A DNA stretch of 64,000 nt from JBGPEQ01 sp050180895 (lineage in GTDB: Bacteria; Pseudomonadota; Alphaproteobacteria; Dongiales; Dongiaceae): contig JBFXDS010000005.1 of assembly GCA_050180895.1 (NCBI GenBank), positions 318,558 through 382,557 on the forward strand. Reading direction: 5' to 3'. A program made the position numbers and the translations under genes. The notes below the pieces were generated by a model. That model saw nothing but the letters and a program-made list of their open reading frames with translations. It was not told the DNA's origin and did not search any database. Positions 17,584 through 25,375 of this stretch are shown here, piece after piece. Position 1 is the first letter of the stretch, and each line of letters begins with the position of its first letter.

Positions 17584-19512
17584 ATGGCTGACGTAGTCCT
17601 CAAACAGACCAACCGGTCGATCGTCGTCGACTCGCCCCTCGGGGCGGATGCGCTCATCGGCACGTATTTCGACGGCGAGGAGAGCCTGTCGCAACTCTTC
17701 TGTTACCGCCTTGAGCTGCTGTCGAATAAGGTCATTCAGCCGAGAGACATTCTCGGCAAAGGCATCACCGTCGAACTGCAGAACCTGGAGGGGACCAAGG
17801 AAAAGAAGCGACGGCTGTTCCACGGCATCGTCGTCCGGTTTTCGCCCGGTCCCATGTGGCGCAACGGTTACCGCACCTTTCATGCCGAGTTGATGCCATG
17901 GACTTGGTTTCTCACGCGCACGACGGACTGCCGCATATTCGAGAACCAGAAGGCGCCCGATATCATCAAGACGATTTTCCAGGACCTCGGTTTCTCCGAT
18001 TTCGAGATGCGCATAACGGAGCAGCATCCGACGCGCGAATACTGCGTGCAGTTCCGCGAAACCGATTTCAGCTTCGTCTCGCGGTTGATGGAAGAGGAAG
18101 GCATCTTCTATTTCTTCAAGCATGAGAAGGGGAAGCACACGATGGTGCTGGCCGACAACAAGTCGGCCTATCTCGACTGCGACGACAAGGAGGTCGCCTA
18201 CACCAGCCATCCCACGGTGAAGAGCCACATCGCGCGCTGGCACCCGGCCTACAGCTACAAGACCGGCAAGTGGGCGCAGCGCGACTACAATTTCAAGACC
18301 CCGAAGGACAAGCTCGAGACGACGAAGAATACGCTGCTCGACACGCAGAAGGCGCAGAACTTCGAATTCTATGACTTTCCCGGCATCTATACCAAGAAGG
18401 GCGACGGCGAAGAACTGACCAAGCTGCGAATGGAGGAGGAGGAAGCCGGCTACCACCGCGTCGAGGGGGAGAGCGACTGCAGAAGCTTCCTGCCGGGCTA
18501 TAAGTTCAAGCTGACGCAGCACGACTGCAAGGATGAGGAGAACAAGACCTACGTCCTGACCTCGGTCCACCACACCGCAAACGACCACTCGCATTTTACC
18601 GATGAGGGGACAGGCCAGGAGTATCGCAACAGTTTCACCTGTATTCCCGAATCGGTCGTCTACCGGCCGCCGCGGACGACGCAGAAGCCCCTGGTTTACG
18701 GGTTGCAGACCGCCGTCGTCACCGGCCCGGCGGGCGAGGATATCCATACCGACGACGACGGCTACGGGCGCGTCCGCGTCCACTTCCACTGGGAGCGCGA
18801 GGGCAAGGATTCGATGTGGGCCCGCGTCGCCCAGTCCTGGGCCGGCAAGAAGTGGGGCACGCAATTCCTTCCCCGCGTGGGCATGGAGGTGGTCGTCGAT
18901 TTCCTGGAAGGCGATCCCGACAGGCCGCTGATCGTCGGCTGCGTCTACAACGCCGACAACATGCCGCCCTATCCGCTTCCGGGCAACAAGACTCAGAGCG
19001 GCTGGAAGACGCGCAGCACGACCGGCGGAGGCGAGTCGGATTTCAATGAACTGCGCTTCGAGGACAAGAAGGGATCGGAGGAGGTCTACTTCCACGCCCA
19101 GAAGGACTTCAAGCGCAAGGTCGAGCATGACGACACGCTCGAGGTCGACAACGATCAGACGCGCACGATCACCAACAACCGCACGACGACCATCGACCGC
19201 GGCGACGACAAATTCACGATGAAGATGGGCAGCCAGACGAACACGTTCGACATGGGCGGCCAGACCAACAAATTCAAAATGGGAAACCGGGATACGAAGC
19301 TGGATCTCGGCAAGGACGCGGTCGAGGCAATGCAGTCGATCGAGTTCAAGGTCGGCCAGAGCAGCGTCAAGATCGACCAGATGGGCGTCACCATCAAGGG
19401 CATGATGATCAAGATCGAGGGTACGATGATGACCGACGTTCAGGGGATGATGACGACGGTCAAGGGCAATGCCATGCTCACGCTGAGCGGCGGCGTCCTC
19501 ATGATCGGCTAG
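17584..19512 (+). CDS. vgrG: T6SS spike protein VgrG (TssI)
   Basis: 642-residue spike trimer subunit. The gp27-like region covers about residues 1-350, with RDILGKGITVELQN, the FHGIV segment and CVQFRETDFSFVSRLMEEEG, a hallmark of VgrG. The gp5-like OB fold holds DDDGYGRVRVHFHWEREGKD and WAGKKWGTQFLPRVGMEVVV. The C-terminal beta-helix repeats (DMGGQTNKFKMGNRDTKLD) end with LTLSGGVLMIG. The length leaves no room for an effector domain, so this is not an 'evolved' VgrG. It is the first of three closely spaced plus-strand genes (vgrG, unknown, PAAR). ATG is preceded by CCAGGGAAA. Confidence 0.97.
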   Translation: MADVVLKQTNRSIVVDSPLGADALIGTYFDGEESLSQLFCYRLELLSNKVIQPRDILGKGITVELQNLEGTKEKKRRLFHGIVVRFSPGPMWRNGYRTFHAELMPWTWFLTRTTDCRIFENQKAPDIIKTIFQDLGFSDFEMRITEQHPTREYCVQFRETDFSFVSRLMEEEGIFYFFKHEKGKHTMVLADNKSAYLDCDDKEVAYTSHPTVKSHIARWHPAYSYKTGKWAQRDYNFKTPKDKLETTKNTLLDTQKAQNFEFYDFPGIYTKKGDGEELTKLRMEEEEAGYHRVEGESDCRSFLPGYKFKLTQHDCKDEENKTYVLTSVHHTANDHSHFTDEGTGQEYRNSFTCIPESVVYRPPRTTQKPLVYGLQTAVVTGPAGEDIHTDDDGYGRVRVHFHWEREGKDSMWARVAQSWAGKKWGTQFLPRVGMEVVVDFLEGDPDRPLIVGCVYNADNMPPYPLPGNKTQSGWKTRSTTGGGESDFNELRFEDKKGSEEVYFHAQKDFKRKVEHDDTLEVDNDQTRTITNNRTTTIDRGDDKFTMKMGSQTNTFDMGGQTNKFKMGNRDTKLDLGKDAVEAMQSIEFKVGQSSVKIDQMGVTIKGMMIKIEGTMMTDVQGMMTTVKGNAMLTLSGGVLMIG

Positions 19513-19548
19513 ATCGTCTGCGTCTTTCGGAAGGCGACGGAGAACCGC

Positions 19549-20172
19549 ATGGCGACCGGTCCGATGAAGAAGATCGCGGCAGCGCGAGCGAGCGAGATCT
19601 GCGGCCGATTCGATCTCACGCCCGACGCGAAGGCGCTCATCGCCGATGCGATGCCGCCCGACCAGTTCCTCGACCTGCTGATCGAGAAGGGGCATTTGAT
19701 GGACGCGATTCGCCTCCTCGCCTTCGGGCTGCCGAAGCGGGAGGCGGTCTGGTGGTCCTGCCTGTGCGTGCGCGAGATGCTGACGCCCGAAGCGCCGCCC
19801 GAAACGCTGGACGTGCTGAAGGCGTCCGAGGCGTGGGTCTACAAGCCGACCGAGGAGAACCGCCGGGCGGCCATGGAGAAGGCGGAACCCGTCGGGTTCG
19901 ACCAGCCCGCCAGCTGGACCGCCCTCGGCGCCTTCTGGAGCGGCGGCAGCATGGCGCCCCCGAACGTCCCGGTGGTACCTCCGGACGAGACGCTGACCGC
20001 CAAGGCGGTCTCCGGCGCGATCCTGCTGGCGGCCGTCCAGCGCGAGCCCGAGCGCGCGACCGAACGCCATCGGCTGTTCCTCGAAGACGGCATCGACATC
20101 GCGCAGGGCGGCAGCGGCAAGAAGCGACAACGGCCGACCTCCGCTGCAGCGCCCATGGCCACAACGACCTAG
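19549..20172 (+). CDS. Uncharacterised protein between vgrG and PAAR
   Basis: 207-residue cytosolic protein, no signal peptide or membrane segment. It is mostly helical: KIAAARASEICGRFDLTPDA at the start, then FLDLLIEKGHLMDAIRLLAF, a Trp-rich motif REAVWWSCLCVREM, and WTALGAFWSGGSMAPPNVPV. The tail is Lys/Arg/Ala-rich and disordered. I recognise this only as a family seen beside T6SS spike genes, with no assigned function. The position between spike and spike-tip genes favours an adaptor or chaperone that loads VgrG/PAAR, or a small effector. Shine-Dalgarno GGAGAA is present. Confidence 0.7.
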   Translation: MATGPMKKIAAARASEICGRFDLTPDAKALIADAMPPDQFLDLLIEKGHLMDAIRLLAFGLPKREAVWWSCLCVREMLTPEAPPETLDVLKASEAWVYKPTEENRRAAMEKAEPVGFDQPASWTALGAFWSGGSMAPPNVPVVPPDETLTAKAVSGAILLAAVQREPERATERHRLFLEDGIDIAQGGSGKKRQRPTSAAAPMATTT

Positions 20173-20182
20173 GGAGGTTTTC

Positions 20183-20470
20183 ATGATGCCTGCAGCGCGC
20201 GTGGCGGACATGCATGTCTGCCCCATGGTCGACGTGCTGAAGCCTCATGTCGGCGGTCCGATCCTGCCGCCTGGCGGCATTCCCGTGCTGATCGGGGGGA
20301 TGCCGGCGGCACGGGTGGGCGACATGGCCGCCTGCGTCGGTCCGCCGGACGTCATCGCCCTCGGGAGCTTCAAGGTTCTCATCAAGGGCCAGCCCGCCGC
20401 GCGCCTGGGCGACATGACGGCCCATGGCGGCGTAATCGTGATGGGGTATCCTAAAGTATTGATTGGTTAA
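20183..20470 (+). CDS. PAAR-domain spike-tip protein
   Basis: 95-residue PAAR protein that sharpens the VgrG spike. The family repeats are plain: PAARVADMHVCPMV, GGIPVLIGGMPAARVGDMAA, GPPDVIALGSFKVLIKGQPA, ARLGDMTAHGGVIVMG. The His and Cys of ADMHVC, the Cys of DMAACVGP and the His of TAHGG fit the zinc-binding set. No C-terminal toxin is attached. It begins 10 bp after the preceding gene; GGGAGG precedes the first of two consecutive ATGs. Confidence 0.95.
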   Translation: MMPAARVADMHVCPMVDVLKPHVGGPILPPGGIPVLIGGMPAARVGDMAACVGPPDVIALGSFKVLIKGQPAARLGDMTAHGGVIVMGYPKVLIG

Positions 20471-20534
20471 CGAAAACTTAAATGCGTGCGGCAAGAATGG
20501 TGTAGGCTAGCTGAAGGGGATCGCCGGATCGACC

Positions 20535-21935
20535 ATGACCTTGACGCTGACCATCACCAAGCATCCCGAACTCCCCCCCGGAGAGGCCATGTCGCGGACG
20601 CTTGACCGCTGCGGCGCCGTGATCGGGCGCGGCCGGGACAGCGACTGGATGCTGCCCGACCCCGAGCGGCATCTGTCCAAGCAGCACTGCCGCATCGAGT
20701 TCCGGGGTGACCGCTACTACGTCGTCGACATCAGCAAGAACGGAGTCTTCGTCAACGATTCGATCGAGCCCTTGCGGCAGGGCAACATGGCCGAATTGAA
20801 GGACGGTGATCGCCTTGCCCTCGGCGACTACGAACTGCAGATCCGCATTGCCGCCGATGCGCCGTCGCCATCGGCGGCCCGGGGCCAGCAGATTCCCGAC
20901 GAGTTCGACCCTTTTGCCGCCGATTCGTTCGGCCCGCCGGAACTGCCCGACGCCGGGCGGCCGCAGTCCGGCTTCCGCGACGAGATGCTGGTTCAGAACG
21001 CCGATCCGTCGGTCGATCCGATCGCCGAACTGGCGGGGCCCGAGAACCGGCCGCTGACCGACCAGCAGTTCATCCCGGACGATTTCGATCTGGTGACCGG
21101 CCAGCCGAAGGCCCCAATCCATGAGGGGCCGCCGCAGAGGGATCACGCCCCGGCCGAACAGCAGTACTTCCGGCCGCCGTCGCCGTCGCGGGCGGCGATC
21201 CCGGAGGACTGGGACGGCGATCTGCTGGCGCCGCCGGACTCGTCGGCCGCAGAGGCTCCTGTTGCGCCGCCGCCGCGAGAGCGGGCGGCCTCTCCGCGTC
21301 AGCAGCGCGCGCCCGCGCCTACACCCCGTCGCGCCGTCCCCGCGGGCGACGGATCGGCGCTGCTGAATGCGTTCCTCGAGGGGGCCGGGATCGAGGATCT
21401 GGCGCTGTTCGACGCCGATCCCGACGCCACCATGCACATGGTCGGGCAGATGTTCCGCGAGATGGTGGCCGGCCTGCGCGAGATCCTCATGAGTCGGACG
21501 GCCTTCAAGAGCGAGTTCCGGCTGGAGCGCACGATGATCCAGCAGAGCCAGAATAACCCGCTGAAGTTCACGCTGAACGCCGAGGAGGCGCTGGCGGCTT
21601 TGCTCCGCCGGTCCGTGCCCGGCTACCTGCCGCCGGTCGAGGCCGTCCGGCAGGGCATCGAGGACGTGAAGGCGCATCAGCTGGCGGTCGTCGCCGGCCT
21701 GCAGGTGGCGCTCGTCGCCCTGCTGCGCGAGTTCGATCCCGAGAATCTGAAGCAGCGGCTGGAGCAGCAGCGCTCCGTCCTCGCCAACCTGCTGCCCGGG
21801 GCGAAGAACGCCAAGGCGTGGGAGATCTACGAGGCGCTCTACAAGGAAGTCGCCACCCAGGCGGAACAGGGCTTCGACGGCGTCTTCGGCCGCGAGTTCC
21901 GGCGCGCCTATGAGGAGCAGCTGAAAAAACTATGA
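20535..21935 (+). CDS. tagH: T6SS FHA-domain protein TagH (ImpI/Fha)
   Basis: 466 residues. The N-terminal forkhead-associated domain (about 20-95) has the phosphothreonine-binding residues in place: IGRGRDSDW (Arg32), HLSKQHC (Ser48, His51) and SKNGVFVND (Asn69, Gly70). A proline-rich linker (about 100-270) leads to the TagH-specific C-terminal helical domain, with NAFLEGAGIEDLALFDADP and FGREFRRAYEEQLKKL. FHA proteins of this class read the phosphorylation made by PpkA. In Agrobacterium the partner is phospho-TssL; the candidate site here is Thr16 of TssL in this cluster. Confidence 0.93.
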   Translation: MTLTLTITKHPELPPGEAMSRTLDRCGAVIGRGRDSDWMLPDPERHLSKQHCRIEFRGDRYYVVDISKNGVFVNDSIEPLRQGNMAELKDGDRLALGDYELQIRIAADAPSPSAARGQQIPDEFDPFAADSFGPPELPDAGRPQSGFRDEMLVQNADPSVDPIAELAGPENRPLTDQQFIPDDFDLVTGQPKAPIHEGPPQRDHAPAEQQYFRPPSPSRAAIPEDWDGDLLAPPDSSAAEAPVAPPPRERAASPRQQRAPAPTPRRAVPAGDGSALLNAFLEGAGIEDLALFDADPDATMHMVGQMFREMVAGLREILMSRTAFKSEFRLERTMIQQSQNNPLKFTLNAEEALAALLRRSVPGYLPPVEAVRQGIEDVKAHQLAVVAGLQVALVALLREFDPENLKQRLEQQRSVLANLLPGAKNAKAWEIYEALYKEVATQAEQGFDGVFGREFRRAYEEQLKKL

Positions 21936-22004
21936 CGCGGGCCACGTGCCGCCGGCGTCGATCGGTTAGTATGGATCACGATCATTTCGGATAGGGGGCG
22001 GGAG

Positions 22005-22499
22005 ATGATGACGATGAAGGGGTTGAAGACGGCGGTCCTGGGGATGGCGGTTGTCGTCTCTGCGGTTCTGAGCAGCTGCGGCGGGTCGCCTCCGCCGCCG
22101 ACGATCGCCGACATCACCATCACCGCATCCGGCGACGTCAATCCGGACGGCGCCGGCAACGGCGCTCCAGTGGCCGTGCGCATCTACCAGCTGACCAGCA
22201 CGGCGGCGTTCCAGCAGGCCGATTTCTTCGAGCTGTACCAGCGCGAGCAGGAGGTTCTCGGCGCCGATCTGGCCGGTCGCGACGAGGTCCTGATCACGCC
22301 GGGCGGCACGCAGCAGCTGCGCAAGGAACTGCGGCCGGGCGTCAACTATATCGGCGTCGTCGCCGCCTTCCGCGACATTCAGAATGCGAACTGGCGGGCC
22401 ACGGCGGCGCCGCCGCCGAATCAGACCACGGCTGTCCAGGTATCGGTCCAGGGGCTGAACGTCGACGTATCAATGGCACCGGCCGGCGGCGGATCATGA
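22005..22499 (+). CDS. tssJ: T6SS outer-membrane lipoprotein TssJ
   Basis: 164 residues with a lipoprotein signal peptide ending in the lipobox LSSC, Cys25 being the lipidated residue. The mature part has the TssJ transthyretin-like strands: GAPVAVRIYQLTSTAAFQQA DFFELYQREQEVLGADLAGR in two adjoining blocks, then LRPGVNYIGVVAAFRDIQNA NWR. It anchors the TssL/TssM membrane complex to the outer membrane. Several ATGs (22005, 22008, 22014) follow the Shine-Dalgarno GGGCGGGAG; 22014 is also plausible. Confidence 0.92.
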   Translation: MMTMKGLKTAVLGMAVVVSAVLSSCGGSPPPPTIADITITASGDVNPDGAGNGAPVAVRIYQLTSTAAFQQADFFELYQREQEVLGADLAGRDEVLITPGGTQQLRKELRPGVNYIGVVAAFRDIQNANWRATAAPPPNQTTAVQVSVQGLNVDVSMAPAGGGS

Positions 22500-22597
22500 T
22501 GCCGAAGCCGGTCCTTGCAATGGCGGTCCGGCGGCGTGCGGGCGGAGACGGCCGGCGGCTACGCCTGCGCTCCGCGGCGGCGCCCGTGGGTTGAGAC

Positions 22598-23935
22598 ATG
22601 TCCTGGGACAACAAGGTCGTCTGGACGGAGGGCATGTTCCTCCGTGCCCAGCACTTCCAGCAGTTCGACCGCTATGTCGAGAAGCTGGTGCGCGGCCGCG
22701 TCGCCGGCATCCGCGCCCACTCGTGGGGCTTCACGGACCTGCAGATCAACCGCGACCTGCTGACCACCGGCAAGTTCGCGGTGACGGTCTGCCGCGGCGT
22801 GCTTGAGGACGGGACGCCGTTCAACGTTCCCGAGGACGTCGATCATCCCGCGCCGCTCGATCTGCCGGAGAACACGCGCAATTGCATCGTCTATCTGGCG
22901 CTGCCGATCCGGCAGCCCGGCCGGTTCGAGGTGGCTGCCAATGGCCAGGACGAAGCCGCCGCCCGCTATGGCGCGACGGAATACGAGGCGACCGATGCCA
23001 ATGCCGGCGCCGAAGGGATCGCCCGCCTGCGCGTCGGTCGCCTGCGTCTGCGCTACATGCTGGAGACGGAGGAGCGGGCCGGGTACCTCTGCCTCGGCCT
23101 GGCCCGCATCGTCGAGGTCAAGGCCGACAAGAGCGTCGTCCTCGACGACAAGTACATTCCCACCTCTCTCGTCTGTTCGGCCGCGCCGCCGCTTGCCGGC
23201 TTCCTCACCGAGCTGGTCGGCCTGTTCCACCACCGCGGCGAGCACTACGCCCAGCTCGTCGCCGGGACCAATCAGGCGAAGGGCGTGGGGGATGTCGCCG
23301 ATTTCCTCGTGCTGCTCTATCTGAACCGCTATGAGCCGCTGCTCGCCCACTACGCGTCTTCCGGCGACATCCACCCGGAGGCGTTCTACGCGCTGGGCCT
23401 GCAGATGGCGGGCGAGCTGGCGACGTACTACGAGCCGACCAAGCGGCCGCCCACCTTCCCGGTCTACAAGCACGACGATCTGCAGAAGACCTTCACGCCC
23501 CTCATTGCGACGCTCCGCCGGCTGTTGGCCCAGGTGATCGAGACCAACGCGGTGCGACTGCCGCTCGAGGACCGGAAGTTCGGCATCCGCGTCCACATCA
23601 TCACCGACCGCTCGCTGCTGACGACCTCGACCTTCGTTCTGGCGGTCAAGGCGAGCATGCAGGCCGAGGCCCTGCGGCGGAACTTCCCGCAGCAGGTGAA
23701 GATCGGGCCGGTCGAGCAGATCCGCGAGCTGGTGAACGTGGCGCTGCCCGGCGTCACCGTGCGGGCGCTGCCGGTGGCGCCGCGTCAGATCCCCTTCACC
23801 GCCGGCGCCGCCTATTTCGAGCTCGACAAGTCCAGCTCCTACTGGAAGCAGCTCCTGAACTCGCAGGCCTTCGCAATCCACCTGTCGAGCGATTTCCCCC
23901 AGGCCGAAATGGAGTTTTGGGCGATCAGAGGATAG
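22598..23935 (+). CDS. tssK: T6SS baseplate protein TssK (ImpJ)
   Basis: 445 residues, full length. Diagnostic N-terminus: KVVWTEGMFLRAQHFQQFDR, present in nearly all TssK proteins. Further marks are VYLALPIRQPGRFEV, the long middle helices and the C-terminal WKQLLNSQAFAIHLSSDFPQ. TssK links the baseplate to the TssL/TssM membrane complex. It ends 6 bp before tssL. Confidence 0.96.
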   Translation: MSWDNKVVWTEGMFLRAQHFQQFDRYVEKLVRGRVAGIRAHSWGFTDLQINRDLLTTGKFAVTVCRGVLEDGTPFNVPEDVDHPAPLDLPENTRNCIVYLALPIRQPGRFEVAANGQDEAAARYGATEYEATDANAGAEGIARLRVGRLRLRYMLETEERAGYLCLGLARIVEVKADKSVVLDDKYIPTSLVCSAAPPLAGFLTELVGLFHHRGEHYAQLVAGTNQAKGVGDVADFLVLLYLNRYEPLLAHYASSGDIHPEAFYALGLQMAGELATYYEPTKRPPTFPVYKHDDLQKTFTPLIATLRRLLAQVIETNAVRLPLEDRKFGIRVHIITDRSLLTTSTFVLAVKASMQAEALRRNFPQQVKIGPVEQIRELVNVALPGVTVRALPVAPRQIPFTAGAAYFELDKSSSYWKQLLNSQAFAIHLSSDFPQAEMEFWAIRG

Positions 23936-23941
23936 ACGCCG

Positions 23942-25324
23942 ATGAGCGACGACAACCCGTTCGCCGACAACGACGACGGCGAGAAGACCGTCATCCGCCC
24001 GAACCCGGGTGGCCGCCGCCCCGCGCCGGTCGAGCGCACGACCGCGCCGTCGCCGCGGACGGAGGCGGCGATGGGGATGGCCGATCCGACGGTGGCGGCG
24101 GCGATGTCCCGCGACGGCCTCAATCCGGTCGTGGCGGCGGCGTCGGTCCTGCTCGGCCTGGCATCGCGCGTGCGCGGTACGGCCACGCAGAAGGACGTCG
24201 AAGGGTTGCGCGACCGCGTCGTGCGCGAGCTCAAAAGCTTCGAAGCCAACGCCTCTGCGGCCGGCTTGCCGCGCGAGCTCGTGCGCACGGCGCACTATGC
24301 CCTCAGCGCGACGGTCGACGATCTCGTGCTGAGCACGCCCTGGGGCGCGCAGAGTTCCTGGCCGAAGCGCAGCATGGTCAGCACCTTCCACAACGAGGTC
24401 GTCGGCGGCGAGCGCTTCTACGAGATTCTGAATCACCTCCTCAAGGATCCCGGCCGCAACGCCGACGTTCTCGAGCTGATGTATATCTGTCTCGCGCTCG
24501 GCTTCGAAGGGCGGCTGCGCGTCACCGGCCGCGGCACATCCGAGCACAGCCGTGTGCGCGACGGCGTCTATCGCCATCTGCGCGAACGGCGCGGCGACTT
24601 CGAACGCGAGCTGGCCCCGCATTGGCGCGGCCTCAGCGCCGGCCATCGGCCGCTGACCTCGTACATTCCAGCGTGGGTGATCGCCGCGGTGACGGCTGCC
24701 GCTCTTACGCTCATGTTCATGGGCTTCACCTATGCCTTGAACGACGCCTCCGATACCGGCGGCCTGCTCGCGGATCTGCAGCCGGTCGGCATCGTCGGCA
24801 TCGGGCGGCCGGAGCCGGTGACCCCGCCACCGCCGCCGCCGACCGTCGTCCCCAACATCTTCACGCAGTTCCTGGAGCCGGAGATCAGGGAAGGCCTGGT
24901 GACCGTCGACGAGAACGCGCAGCGGATCCTGGTGCGCATCTCCGGCGAAGGCATGTTTGCATCCGGCAGCGATCAGCTGGATCCCCAATTCCTGCCGCTG
25001 ATGGAGCGTATCGGCAAGGCGCTCGAGGACCAACCGGGCGTCGCCGTCATCACCGGTCACACCGACAACGTTCCGATCAGGAAGTCGCTGCGGTTTCCCT
25101 CGAACTACCATCTGTCCGTCGCCCGCGCGCAGACGGTCGAGAAGATCGTGGGGGCGGAGCTTTCGGAACCGTCGCGGCTGACGGCCGAGGGCCGCGGCGA
25201 GAACGAGCCGATCGCCGACAACGGCACCCCGGAAGGACGCCGAAAGAACCGCCGTATCGAATTGATCGTACTGAAAGTCGACGATGAGCTGGGCGAAGCG
25301 CTGACCGGGATAACGGCGCAGTGA
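23942..25324 (+). CDS. tssL: T6SS inner-membrane protein TssL with C-terminal OmpA domain
   Basis: 460 residues. The N-terminal ~55 residues are disordered and contain DDGEKTVIRP with Thr16, resembling the phosphorylated tail of Agrobacterium TssL. The DotU domain follows (about 70-235: RELVRTAHYALSATVDDLVL, FYEILNHLLKDP, LELMYICLALGFEGRLRV). There is one transmembrane helix at about 240-262, a Pro-rich hinge, and an OmpA-like peptidoglycan-binding domain (about 335-450: GHTDNVPI, RGENEPIADN, RKNRRIEL). The cell-wall domain fixes the membrane complex without a separate TagL. Confidence 0.96.
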   Translation: MSDDNPFADNDDGEKTVIRPNPGGRRPAPVERTTAPSPRTEAAMGMADPTVAAAMSRDGLNPVVAAASVLLGLASRVRGTATQKDVEGLRDRVVRELKSFEANASAAGLPRELVRTAHYALSATVDDLVLSTPWGAQSSWPKRSMVSTFHNEVVGGERFYEILNHLLKDPGRNADVLELMYICLALGFEGRLRVTGRGTSEHSRVRDGVYRHLRERRGDFERELAPHWRGLSAGHRPLTSYIPAWVIAAVTAAALTLMFMGFTYALNDASDTGGLLADLQPVGIVGIGRPEPVTPPPPPPTVVPNIFTQFLEPEIREGLVTVDENAQRILVRISGEGMFASGSDQLDPQFLPLMERIGKALEDQPGVAVITGHTDNVPIRKSLRFPSNYHLSVARAQTVEKIVGAELSEPSRLTAEGRGENEPIADNGTPEGRRKNRRIELIVLKVDDELGEALTGITAQ

Positions 25325-25375
25325 CAAAGCGGCGTCGCTCCGTGGTCCGTATCTTACTGTTAGGCCGACCAAACC

